DNA from: Acheta domesticus
Taxonomy: Eukaryota > Arthropoda > Insecta > Orthoptera > Gryllidae
NCBI GenBank assembly: GCA_031308135.1
Contig: JAHLJT010002755.1
Coordinates: 1-64,000 of the forward strand
Direction: 5' to 3'
DNA length: 64,000 nucleotides
Shown: positions 1 through 10,940 of the stretch, in pieces
Layout: every line of letters starts with the position of its first letter
How positions within the stretch are numbered: position 1 is the stretch's first letter
The notes under the pieces: model-generated
What the model saw: the letters and a program-made list of their open reading frames with translations, nothing else
Databases searched by the model: none
What the model was told of the DNA's origin: nothing
Program-made: the position numbers and the translations under genes

Positions 1-430
1 CCCCTTCTTGTCCTAATCGCGCTACACGCGCCGCGCACCCACACACGCACGACTCACCGCGGACCGGACCTGCGAAGAAATTGGAGAACGAGACGCTTGC
101 TCTCGTTGCTTATATACCCGCTGGGCTCGTCTGACGGAACTACGTCACATAGCCGCATCCGCCAGCCGGATTCTAACCCCCAGCTTCCTTTCGGGGTTCG
201 CAACACTGGCGCCATGACAACGCGCGTCACAACCGCCACCCTGGGAATTTCTCACCCCCGTCCTGCACTGCTGGCTTTCCCCGTCTTCCAAAAATTACCC
301 CTTTTGTTCTGCCAGGCGTCAGCTCGACGCGCCGCCGTTTCCGCTCTTTCCTGTGTGCAATTCAGAGCTTCTGAATGCACGTACTGAATTTAATATTGGG
401 TTGTCTCATATGACGCCACAACTGATCCTA
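1..430. other. GC-rich stretch with TATA-like box, no gene recognised
   Basis: This stretch is clearly richer in G and C than the rest of the window and contains a TATATA core at about 111-116, followed by TACGTCA at about 144-150. It could be a promoter or the end of a repeat. Overlapping open frames on both strands show no family motif and are treated as chance. No splice or coding structure is supported. Confidence 0.25.
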
Positions 431-544
431 AATCTTTTGCTTCAATTCATGTCGAGTAGGGTTTTGTTGATTATAATTTGATCGATTGCCTTCTTTGAAT
501 TTATTGTGATCCGTGCAGGTACTTTCATTGTAATATCTTAATTG

Positions 545-1064
545 AGGAATTAATTAAATTAAGAAACTGCTTTCTCGCAAGATTCGACCAGAAAATCAAT
601 GTTAAAATCTCCGCATACAACAATGGATTCAAAGAGCAATTGATGACTTTGATTAGTATTATCTCTAGTTTTTCTAAGAACAAAATGTAATCTGCAGCGC
701 TCTTTGTTGGAGGCCTGTAGATGCAAAGCAATATCATTTGAGCATAGGAAGATGTACAACAGAAATTTCAAAAACATTTTCAACGGAATACTCATTGAAT
801 TCCGTCAAGGAAATAGAATCAATATTATTTTAACGTAAATACAAGAACCTCTAATGCAGGACTTTTATGGGATTCTCTTTTTCTACAATAATAGCCTGCG
901 AGGTAAAAGTTTGGAATTTGGAAAATGCTAAGTTCATTAGGAGATAACCAATGTTCTGTAAAGCAAAGAACATCCATTTGATTTAAATCGCTCTAGAGCT
1001 GCCTCGATAAACTCAGTTTTATTTGAAAGTGATTGAACATTATGGTGCAATATCTTTATTTTTT
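545..1064 (-). pseudogene. LINE ORF2 endonuclease fragment (CR1/Jockey-like)
   Basis: Read on the minus strand, this is the N-terminal part of an apurinic-type endonuclease of a non-LTR retrotransposon. Visible motifs in order are KILHHNVQSLSNK at the start, CFTEHWLS after a frameshift, IYRPP near the middle and CGDFNIDF at the end, which are the standard metal-binding and substrate-contacting blocks of this domain. The reading frame changes several times and no reverse transcriptase follows, so it is dead. It lies downstream (in minus-strand sense) of the ORF1 fragment at 1130-2060, in the normal LINE order, so both probably belong to one truncated element. The clade is inferred and could be CR1, L2 or a relative. 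Confidence 0.8.
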
Positions 1065-1129
1065 GCAAGTACCTACACGAATGTTTTTCTGCTGCATCTG
1101 ACTGTAGTTGCTATATATTTATTCCATTT

Positions 1130-2060
1130 TACCTCGAGTGCGTGGTCGAAGGTTGTAATGTGTCCCAGAAGTCACAGGTTTGTGAGGAAATAGGGGGCGT
1201 CATTGGTAGTGGGAATGGAAGAAACGGGAGTAGGCTCACAGGAGGGGTAAGAGGCTTCAGAATAAGGGTGGGGGTGGAGAACGTAAGGAAGGTGAAAAGA
1301 GATGGACTTTTGGCAGGAGGTTGCGTAGGACTGGAGTTTATGATGTATTGTGAAAGCTTTTCACAGACTGCATGTTTTCCAGCAAGGTTCATGTGGAGAC
1401 CGTGCGGGTGAAGGGTTTTACTGAGAGGAAATTCATTTTAAAAAGTGTTACATCTGTTTCTCTCAGTTGCAGTTTTAGCTGTTGGTTTGCGTGCTTAATC
1501 TCGCTGCATAGTGTTGGTCTTTTGTACCAGAAGGGCTGAGTCGAGACTACAATGTTAGTATTTTGGGCGGCACATTGTAATTTGTTTACATGTTGTTCAG
1601 GTGTAAAGTTACCGCCCAAATTAATGTCATTCTGTCCTCCTATGATAATGACTGTGTCCTGATTGGTCATTGCCATTGTGTGGGTGTCCAACTGCAGTCA
1701 CGTCTGCAAACCTCCCGTTAGGTTTAAAAATAGACGAGACTGAGTAGTTGGGGGGTACTTCCTACTGAGAATGGAGGAAAGATGGCGACCATGGCTGTCA
1801 GCTAAAATAAGTACCTGTTTTTTAGGCTCAGTAGGAATGGCTTTGTTTTCAAGTGGGCTAGGATGCGAAGCTTTACGTGTTTTGGTTTTGACACGCTTCC
1901 TAGCCTGTTTGCGTTGGTTTGTGCATGTATTTGTCGATGAAAGGAAGGGTTGTGAGGATCAGGAAGCCGAGGAAAATCTGTTTCATAATCTAAAACACTA
2001 AATCTGTTTTGAATTGCGACTGGATGTGGTATCTGTGTCTTATGTGCAGTCACGGGTGCA
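1130..2060 (-). pseudogene. LINE ORF1 with SGNH-hydrolase (esterase-like) domain
   Basis: The minus-strand translation begins with a short NRFSVLDYE-type ORF1 motif and then shows three blocks of an SGNH/GDSL hydrolase: ILADSHGRHLSS carrying the nucleophile serine, VIIIGGQNDI carrying the Gly/Asn block, and HGLHMNLAGKH carrying the terminal histidine. Such esterase-like ORF1 proteins are known in the CR1/L2 group of LINEs, where they are thought to help RNP or membrane association. An in-frame stop lies between blocks I and III and a frameshift lies near 1410-1430, so it is not translatable as one protein. A proline-rich tail follows to about 1142. It precedes the endonuclease fragment at 545-1064, supporting one element inserted on the minus strand. 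Confidence 0.75.
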
Positions 2061-4077
2061 CGGGTTGGGAAAATTCGCAGTGTTGCCTACTTGTGCCTAA
2101 CCGTCATTGTAGAGAAACGACCTCTTCCAGCCTTCGGATATGCTTATCTAAATTACTGTTTTACGTGTGTGAAGGCTTTCAGAAGGTCGGCTTTGAGGGT
2201 GTAGGGAGTAAAAAGAATAGAACGAACAGTAGCCATGTCACGAATGCGTATTAATGTACTGATAAAATCGGAATAAATACAAGAAAACTCAGATAAGAGC
2301 AACAATCACCTAGCTTAATATTTTAAAAGTGTAAGATTTATGTGTATTCGATAAATTAAAAAAATTAGATTCGATACAAGAAAGAGAAGGTATGCTAACT
2401 ATAAATCTATTGAAAACTAGTACTTACGAAATTGGGCAATGCGGTTACGTATTTTCGTTCACTTAAGCTGCAACTGTTAATACAATGTCGACTATACTTT
2501 CCCGTAAATAGATAAAGATATTAGCTGAAATTTGTCTTCAAAATATTGAATAAGATTTGAAACAAATTCAAAACTACTCGAATACACCGTCCTCGTAACG
2601 TTCAAATAAACTGAATAGTTACTCGTCAAAAAATAGAATAAATCTTTCAGTAATTAAGTTAAAAACAGTGATATAATATCGAAAATGAACTGAATCTGTT
2701 TATAGATTTTGACACACTTGATCACCAACTCGTAATTCTGAAGTTCGTTAAGTTCAGTAATGTTTAAAATTCGTTAGCTATTGGTTCATCTTGGTTAGAG
2801 CAAAAAACCAGCCAAAATTATATTTCCAGCTAACCTGCAACAAGTAATGAAAGCACTTAAGCACACAAAATGCAGTCAGATCGCTATGAAAAGTAGATAA
2901 ATCACAAAAAAATCAAGAGCACAACCAGATGCGTCAGTCTCAAAAGATGGCGTCAACCAGTCTCCAAAAAGTTTTTAAAAAGTTTCTAATTGATTTGAGA
3001 GCAATAATGTGAATAATGAATAATTTAAAATAAATGACTAGGCGTGAAAAAATTATAGTACACAAATCTCAATTATGAATTGTAAACAGCAAAAGACTTT
3101 CTCATCGATCGAATAAGGTTCGTCAAGTTTCTCTTGACTTACTGAGGCAAATACTAATACAATCCCTTGTTCTGCGTCTAGAAAATAAATGTAGCTTTCT
3201 TTCCCCAAAGTGCCGATCAGATTAAACATTCATTTTTTACATTAAATAAATGCATCGTAAGATTAAATCTCTGCGTGATTGAAGGTTATGAAGTTATGAT
3301 TGTTATTTTACTGTCAGATTTCAACATGCGCTGAAAATCTGATGAATGCAAGGAAAATAGGAATGACCATGGTTTATTAAATGATGTTATTAAATACTGT
3401 TAGGATTAATAATTATATTACAAATTTTTAACGAAAATGCTTTAACAATTTTCATTATTTCTAATGCTCATTACATTTTATAGGTTTGTGAAGAAAATTT
3501 CGTCCAGACGATATCCAACGAATTCCTATGTACTATGACGAGAACGCAAAGAGACAACGAACATCACTAGGAAATTCGAAATTAAAATATGGTACAATGC
3601 CATCAATATTTTCGAATTGTTCTAAATATTTATTGTCAATAGCAAACATTAAGAGAAAGTGTTTTGAGTAACAAAATCTGTAACGTGTAATTAATGACGG
3701 CCTTTCATTGAAAGCGAATGCAAGAACAAAGTGACAACATAAAATGTGACCAGAGTTTGACATTGTGACAATGCATTGCATTGAAGAGTAAAGTGCCACA
3801 TTTTGATTAATGTTACAAGAAAAATAAATTTTATACTGTAAATTATTGTTTTAAATATATAAAAAACTGGTGAAACTACTTTGAGTTCCTTGTGGTTGTG
3901 TTGTAGTTTATTCCTTAATGTGTTTCCATATCTCTTTCTCAATCCACACATTTGAATATTTATACTACGACATTGGGAAACAGATATTAATTTAACTTCC
4001 TTAATACTGGAATTTGTAGGTAAGTAATATTCATGCAGTAATCATTTTAATAAGTAATGGCATGCACATTTGAACAC
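2061..4077. other. AT-rich stretch, no gene recognised
   Basis: Nothing with family motifs or coherent splice structure is visible. Short open frames on the minus strand at 3533-3951 are unrecognised, overlap each other in different frames and look like chance or heavily decayed repeat. Confidence 0.5.
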
Positions 4078-4741
4078 CAGTGGCGTAGCGTGTCTCTTGC
4101 GTTTGGGGATGCCTCAACAATAATGCCAACTGAAGACATCGTGATTCTTAATGTTCTCTAGAATCTAAGCTATGGAAAGAAATGTTAGACTACTTCAACA
4201 GATTTATGTCAGGAGACGTCTTTGAAAGCAAATTATGAAATAGCTCCGCTTTAGTTTCTCACGCGCGATTGACAATGAGATCACTTGTGAATATATATAT
4301 TTCGAACCAAAATAAAATTTAATATATTTTACGTCAGAATTCAACTTCTTGAATATTAATTGAGAATTAGGAGGCAAGCACTATACCTACTATTTGTGCT
4401 CATTACAAGCACGGAATCACGACTGAGAAAGAAAAAATATTTCTCTGACAACCTCAAGTGTGCTGCGCTCTCGTGCACAAACGAGCAACTTGCTCTCATA
4501 AGCCTTTCTCACCAGCAGTATGCTGCCCATATGCTAGTTTTTCGGGACTCGAGATCCTGGGGCAGGGGTGAAGAAGGAAGGGAGAAACCTCGCCGTCTGC
4601 GCATGCATCATTGCTCGAACGAAATCTCGCGGCAGACGCTAGAAGCATTTTAGCGTCCAAGCAATCAGAGGCCAGCTTGTATAAACGCCCGGAATTCAAT
4701 CATAGGAAATCACTTTAAAATTAATACAAAACGGAAGATAA

Positions 4742-6997
4742 CACAGGTCTGCGACCAAAAAACTGCATAGGATTTTTTTACATTTTCTTACAGATTTTGA
4801 CCTCCCAAAATCATAAAAAATATTCAAATTATTATATCACATAAGGTTTTATGTATATTGCAGTATCTACTTTCATTATAATTATAATTATAGTATAATA
4901 AACCCATATGATTTTTATTTGATAATGGAGAAAAACAACCTGAGCTGTTGGTAAGACTGGGAATGTTTTAACAGGTTGAGACAAGTCAAATGACGTATAT
5001 CGCTTGATGAAACAAAGAAAAGCTCTCAGTAGACATACTGATATTGAAGTGAACAGTCTGTTGTTAATCATGGCTACAAGGGTTGTGTTATTTCTCCAAA
5101 CAGTTTTTGTTATATCTGTGGTGAATTCACTATTAAAAGTCAACAGAGAAATATAAGTGATTTTATAAGGAAAGTTTTTTTTGCCTACTTTAAATTAAAA
5201 GTTGGTGATCAAGATAAACCATGGGCCCCGCATAAGGTGTGTAGAAGATGCGAAGAAGATCTTCGTTTGTGGTTTAAGGGAAAGAAAAAATCATTTCGAT
5301 TTGGAATTCCTATGATATGGCGTGAGCAGAAAAAATCACCACCTCTGACTGCTACTTCTGCTCAGTGACGTAAAGGGATTCAATTCAAAAAACAAAAGAA
5401 ACATAAGTTATCCTAATCTTGACTCAGCTATACGTCCATTGCCCCATAGCTCCGAGATATCTATCCCGCAGCCACCTTCCAGTTTGGATGAATATCCTAG
5501 TGAGTTGGAGGACGAAGCTACTTTACCTCCTCCCGGTGAATCAAGCTCAGATTCATCTTTTGACGAAGATGGAAGGCCTCAACTATTTTCTCAAGGTGAG
5601 CTCAATGATTTAGTAAGAGATTTAGGTCTTTCAAAAGATGCAGCCGAACTGTTAGGTTCTAGATTAAAAAAAAAAAACTTTTATCACCTGGCACTTCTTT
5701 CTACTGGTACAGACACCGAGAAAAAGAATTCACCCAGTTTTTTTCAAAAGAAGGAAATTTAGTTTTCTGCAATAATGTGGAAGAACTCATACATTGCTTG
5801 ATATAAAGTATGACTCATCTGAATGGCGCCTATTCATTGACTCATCTAAGACTAGCCTTAAAGTAGTATTATTGCACAATGGAAATAAATTTGCCTCGAT
5901 TCCGATTGGACATTCCGTGCATATGAAAGAAGATTATAACGATTTGGCCATTATCCTGGAAAAAAATCAAGTATCAAGACCATCAATGGATGATTTGTGG
6001 GGACTTCAAAATACTGACAATGCTTTTTGGGTCAGCAGGCAGGCTATACTAAATACCCATGCTTCTTTGCTTGTGGGATAGTAGAGCCAGAGAACAGCAC
6101 TGGAAAAAAAAGTGATTGGCCATCCCGAGAAACTTTAAAACCTGGAGAGAAAAATGTTATAAACACTACCTTGGTACCACCAGAAAAGGTTTTGTTGCCC
6201 CTCTCCATATCAAATTGGGGTTGATGAAACAATTTGTAAAATCGCTGCAAAAGGATGGAGACTGTTTCAAATATTTATGTACAAAATTTCCGAAGCTGTC
6301 AGAAGCAAAGTTGAAAGAGGGAGTTTTCACCGGCCCCGACATAAGAAAACTTTTAACGGACCCTTCATTTGTGGAACTATGAATGAGAAGGAAAAAGAAG
6401 CTTGGGTATCGTTCAAGGACGTAGTGCGAAAGTTTTTAGGAAATACCAGGAATCCTAACTATAAAACCATTGTGCAACGGATGTTAGCAGCATATGAAGC
6501 TCAAGGCTGCAAGATGAGCTTGAAGGTCCATTTTTTACACTCTCACATAGACTATTTTCCTGAAAACCTGGGAGCTTACAGTGAAGAGCAGGGGGAGCGA
6601 TTTCACCAGGATGTGCGTGATATCGAGAGAAGGTACCAAGGGCGATGGGATGTCACTATGCTTGCTGACTACTGTTGGCTGCTTAAGCGAGAAACTGAAA
6701 ATAAAAATCGGAAAAGGACTCGTCAAAGTATCAAGGAAAAGAAGAAGACGTTTCATAAAGAACATGAATAAGTACATGTATCAAATAATGTTTCGTTTGC
6801 TTTAAAAAAAATACTTATTGTTTGAAAATTTTGAATAAAGGAGTGCTTTAACCAATATTTTGTGTTGGAATTTGCAAAAAATCCTTATGTGATAGAAAAA
6901 AATGGCCATAACTTTTGAAATCAGCGCACTTTAAAACATATAATTCAGTAAAAATATCTAATGCAGCTAACAAAAAAATTTTTTTCGCAGACCTGTG
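4742..6997 (+). mobile_element. Nested DNA transposon with CACAGGTCTGCGA ends and TAA duplication
   Basis: Ends are the 13-bp inverted repeat CACAGGTCTGCGA at both sides, flanked by TAA at 4739-4741 and 6998-7000. Comparison with hAT copy B, where the neighbouring sequence is uninterrupted, confirms that this is an insertion into element A. It carries one decayed transposase-like gene (5007-6771). A three-base TWA-type duplication and a terminal CAC resemble what is described for Chapaev-3/CMC elements, but the superfamily assignment is my inference. PIF/Harbinger elements also make three-base duplications. Confidence 0.85.
5007..6771 (+). pseudogene. Decayed transposase-like protein of a widespread invertebrate repeat family
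   Basis: The plus strand encodes, in several frames, a protein with a cysteine-rich N-terminus (CYICGEF, then CRRCEEDL, then CYFC, suggesting zinc binding) and an acidic linker with serine runs near 5500-5580. A C-terminal core follows with WRLFIDSSKTSLK, LPPLHIKLGLMK-type sequence split by a frame change near 6210, SLKVHFLHSHIDYFPEN, GERFHQDV and MLADYCWLLKRE. I recognise the arrangement as a multicopy protein family of cnidarian and arthropod genomes that behaves like a transposase. The acidic residues in FIDSS and GERFHQD are candidates for an RNase-H-like catalytic core, which is inference. Frame breaks occur near 5060, 5366, 5670, 5790, 6075, 6210 and 6375, so it is inactive. It is the only gene between the CACAGG termini. 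Confidence 0.8.
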
Positions 6998-7091
6998 TAA
7001 TCAATACAATATTTAGGCTTGCTTGATTAACATTTCACGTGGGGATTCTCAGCATCTTAGCGTTCCTTGACGCTACGCCACTGTTGAACAC

Positions 7092-7743
7092 CCAATTCTT
7101 GCTTGTTTTCGCTCCCTCGAACACAGAATGGATTGTACAGAAAGAAAAGCTATTTATAGGCAATAATTTATTTTATTGCTTTTCTATTATTACGAGGAAA
7201 CGAATTACTGTAAACTCTGGATGTAAACTAGTGACCACCCCAACATTTGTCTTAAGCTGTTGCTGGAAAACCAGAAAAACCGTAACAAGGGTGGAGGCTA
7301 ATGGCCCAAAAGTGACAATGTCATGACAAATATTTTATGTTACAGGAATAATATACAAATTTCAGATATTTACTAACAGTATTTTACAGATTATGCCAGT
7401 GGATCAGTTGATCCAAAATAGTACCATTAATGTTTTACAAAAGCCAGCCAAACAATTTTTCACTGACCCTGATATATAATGTATTTTGTGAGTTGTGACT
7501 TTACTTTATTTGCCTGCAAATTGTAGTTCATTAGTTTTATTGCATGGGTCATCTGATTTTAAAGTACCTACAGGCTACTGTCTTAATTAACAAAAATAAA
7601 TTATTATCAAAAAACCGTCCTCCATTGGAGGTTTATAAAACCTCTTTTTTTTGCATTACTTCTCGTAACACTGTTTTCTGGGAGGGAAGGGAATTTTATG
7701 GAAGTACTTCTCCTAAATACTTTTTCTGCTGTAACACACACTT
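7092..7743. other. No gene recognised; probable 3' flank of the P-like pseudogene
   Basis: This stretch lies between hAT element A and the end of the P-element-like pseudogene that reads leftward into it. It may hold that element's 3' untranslated region and terminus, but I could not identify a terminal inverted repeat. Confidence 0.35.
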
Positions 7744-8790
7744 CTACAACATCATCTGAAGGTATAATGAGTCCTCCCTTCGATTTTCTTCGAATAACGA
7801 AAACGCTTCGTGATTCCCCTCATCTCTTAACGCCCTTAAACACACACAGCACTGAAGGGTATCTTCTGAAGTCTTCACAACAAAACCAGATATATAAACA
7901 GTAATGCATTTCACAACGTTCGAGAGCTCAAAATAATCATGGTCTAACATGGATACCATACTACTGATATTCTCCAATCGCTCCTCAATTTTATCTCCAA
8001 GTTTAATTGTTATGTTCAACTTCCGTTCTGCAGACAACGAGGTGGTAGCAACAGACAGAATTGGAATCATCTCTAAAGGGATACAGTTTCCCCTACGAAC
8101 TTCTCCAAGTTCGTTCTGAACTAATATTTTCTTAAATGCAGACATAAAGTGTCTGCAAGTCGGATTGTTGTTCCAGCTTCCTCGACTTCTTAAAAGACTG
8201 AACATCATTTCTAAATGGTCTTGAGATACCTTGTACGAAGGTATATTTCAAAACTGTATTGCAAGATTCACATAAACATTCACAAGGTGCTGCAGGCTTT
8301 GAATGTCCATCAAAAAACTAAAAACCAGTCTGTCAATTGGAATTTTATTACATGTTCATTACTAGCTGCAATTCTTAATCCTAAAATGTATTGTTTCGTG
8401 TCTCAAAGCACTTTTAATATATCACTAAAATTATTTATGCTCAGTGGCTTCTTCCAACTGCATTGGAACATGTGCGGGAGTTGAACATGTCAAATAATCG
8501 ATTTATTACCCTCACAATTTCACATTCTACTGGAAATTAAAGAATCCTTCAAGTTCTAAATTCAAAGCTTCTTCACGATCAGCAGCAGCATAAAAGTTGA
8601 CCTGACATAATTATATGCCTTTGGGGAGTAAAAATTAAGGGTAAGGGCAAAAAATCTTAAAACTGGGTCGTATGAACGAGGAACAAATGACCCTGACTGT
8701 TCTGAAAATTGCCGCTTTATAAGTCCCTCATTAATGCCAGAAATACTTTTTAAAATTTGGAGATTATCTTCATCAAGGAATCTCTTTTCT
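7744..8790 (-). pseudogene. P-element/THAP9-like transposase, middle and C-terminal parts
   Basis: Minus-strand translation from 8790 gives SELKEKRFLDEDNLQILKS, then LRFFALTLNFYSPKAYNYVR, the signature that follows the coiled coil in P-element and THAP9 transposases. Further down come INRLFDMFNSR-type sequence, MFSLLRSRGSWNNNPT (the conserved block near the C-terminus) and a final VYISGFVV with paired cysteines. The central RNase-H catalytic segment is missing between about 8600 and 8560, and several frames are needed. The N-terminal THAP exons of apparently the same gene lie at 10,941-11,891, separated by an inserted LINE. It therefore cannot make transposase. Assignment to the P family is from these motifs; whether it was a transposon or a host THAP9-like gene is not decided. 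Confidence 0.8.
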
Positions 8791-8811
8791 TTTAATTCCG
8801 AGATGATTTAT

Positions 8812-10940
8812 TTATTTGTCAAAAAACAGTAAAAAACTGTATATGACGTGTGGGGAAAGAGATTTATCTGCGCACATTTTCTTGAGGGCCAGAATAAAAA
8901 AAACGAAAAATTGAATTTAGAAATAATTATTTTAGAAAAATAAAAATATTTGAAAAATGTTTATTCCCGAGTTATAGAAATCAATTTCAACGGTAAATGA
9001 ACTACAAGCAAAAGGAGTGCTCAACAAAACGTGCGCACAGTGAAGCTACATTTACGTCCAGAAGCAAAACAAGGGGCCATCTCAGCATTTGCTCAATGGA
9101 TCAGGGAAACTGGACAAAACCTGATCGAGATGGGGTCATTGATCCGGAAGCTGAAGTACATTACTTGTGACAGGTGTATTAAATATTTTTTTAAAATGTA
9201 TACAATGCAGACGTAAACTAATTCATTATATATCTTTGTTTTGTTACAATAAACATTATTTTTCTTTTTCACGATCAGTATAGTCTCTAATTGTATAGAA
9301 ACAGTTTTGCAGCAAAAAAGATTTTATTTTTAACTTAAATTTGTGTACCGACTTTAATTGTTTTATGTCATCTGGCAATGCGTTGTAAAGTAACGTACAT
9401 GTATTGTATGTTGATTTCTTGTACTGCGCCGTTGATACTGACACTTGATGCACGTGATTTCTATGGCGTGTGTGTTGTAATTATAAATATCCATATTGCA
9501 TGAAAATATGTTCCCCCGTTAAGTAGGTCATTTTTGACAAATATTACAGATTCTTAAATCAATAGACAAGGCAATGGTAAGATTCCCAGCTCAATGAAAA
9601 GAGGCTTGCAGGAATCACGTGGAAGGCATTTTTTTCATTATTCGAATAATTTTCTTTTGCAATCTGAAGGTCTGAATACTACAGGATGAGCTTCCCCAGA
9701 ATATTATGCCATATCTCAGGCGGGAATGTACATTTACAAAATAAACGCAACGAGCTGCATGAAGGCTGACAGAATTTGAAAGAATTCTGAATGCGTAGCA
9801 TAATGAACTTAATTTAGTGTTTAATTCTGTTATCTGTATATTCCATTTGAGGTTTGATTGAATTGAAAGACCTAAATATTTTGCTGCCTCAACATCAGCT
9901 AATTGCATATTGTTCATTTTCAATGGAACATGCGATTTCCGATTTGAGATGCAAAAATGCATTGAAACAGTTTTTCTTTCGTTAACAATTAATTTGTTAT
10001 TATTTAAACCAATTTGACACTTTCTGAAATTGTACTATTTACGCTTCTTTTTTGCAAAGAACATTCCGTGTCATCAGGCAAACAGAACCGTTCTTCCATT
10101 TTAATAGACGAGGGCATATCGTTTACATATAACAGAAGACATAGGCCCTAAGATCGAACCTTTCGGGACCCCATGCTCAATTGGCAAAGAATTGGAATAT
10201 AAGTATGTAATGTCCTTTCCTGCCAGTATGGTATTTCTACTCTTTGAGTCCGATGTTTAAGGTACGAAGTTATCCAATCTAGGGCAATACCACGAATTCC
10301 ATACGAAGGTAATTTTGAGAGGCAGATGTTATGGTCAATAACGTCAAAAGCTTCGAAAAATCTAAGAATATTCCAATGGGTACTTCATTTGGTCTATGAT
10401 GAAGCAACATCTTTGAGAAAGAAAAAATGGCTAGTTTTCCGTAGATTTGATTTTCTAACACCGTGTTGTGAGTCTGAAAACGCTTTGTTTTCCCTGAGAA
10501 AATTTTCCATTCGTAAGTAGAAAAGCCTTTCTAATATTTTTGAGAAAACTGACAAAAGAGAAATGGCCGATAATTTTGAATTTCATTTTATGTTCCCTTT
10601 TTTAAAAAGTGGCTTAAATTTTGGTGTTTTGAAAATATCTGGAAATATTCCTGTACATAAAGAAACATTGAAATATGAGTAAACGGATGTATAAAGGCAA
10701 GTGCACAAGTTTTTAATAAACAATCCGTAAATTCATCTAAACCAGATGAATATTTATTTTTTAGTTTACTGACTATTCTGAGGATTTCGTTGGGAGAAGT
10801 TCGGAAATAAACATCGTATCGGGCATTTTTTGGGAAGAGTAAGATGTTGAATTTTGTGGTTTTAGTCCCTTCGTGAGATCAGACGCAATTGTAGAAAAGT
10901 GTAGATGATAGAGGACAGTTTTGTAATCTTCTTTAAGCGT
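8812..10940 (-). mobile_element. LINE copy 1 (CR1/Daphne-like), inserted in the P-like pseudogene
   Basis: A minus-strand non-LTR element containing a decayed reverse transcriptase and a long 3' UTR. The same 3' part is found in the opposite orientation at 39,641-40,508, then 44,979-45,266 and 47,589-47,730. Because order and orientation match in both loci, the sequence 8812-9190 is best read as this LINE's 3' UTR. It ends in a repeated AAATAAAT-type tail, TTGACAAATAAATAAATC in minus sense. It separates the coiled-coil exon of the THAP/P-like pseudogene (10,941-11,074) from its continuation at 8790. The 5' end near 10,940 is truncated and approximate. Confidence 0.75.
9256..10900 (-). pseudogene. 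Reverse transcriptase of LINE copy 1
   Basis: In minus-strand order the following RT motifs can be read: NYRPF.L.QFSQKY near 10,560, GIFLDFSK near 10,380, VPKGSILGP near 10,170, a degenerate LPDDTE in place of the usual YADDT near 10,070, AKYLGLSIQSNLKW near 9880, RYGIIFWGSSS near 9700 and LYNALPDDIKQL near 9380. Together they cover the palm and thumb of a CR1/Jockey-group RT. Multiple stops and frameshifts make it non-functional, and the alanine of YADD is lost. The endonuclease and ORF1 are absent, consistent with 5' truncation. Its closest relative in this window is the fragment at 39,702-40,250. Confidence 0.85.

Larger units (their letters stand above)
4078..7083. mobile_element. hAT-type element A, 8-bp target duplication TTGAACAC
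   Basis: The left end reads CAGTGGCGTAGCGTG and the right end is its inverse, ACGCTACGCCACTG. The 8 bases TTGAACAC occur immediately outside both ends (4070-4077 and 7084-7091), the hallmark of hAT transposition. The same family occurs at 23,596 and 30,503. The body shared with those copies includes a conserved internal block near GAATTCAATCATAGGAAATC (4692). It encodes no hAT transposase, so it is non-autonomous. Its 3006-bp length is mostly due to another transposon nested at 4742-6997. Confidence 0.93.

Noticed and set aside
97..387. 96-codon plus-strand frame in the GC-rich first 430 bases
   Set aside because: An antisense frame overlaps it, and composition alone explains both.
3533..3951. 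Two overlapping minus-strand frames
   Set aside because: No recognisable domain, no splice structure and AT-rich composition.
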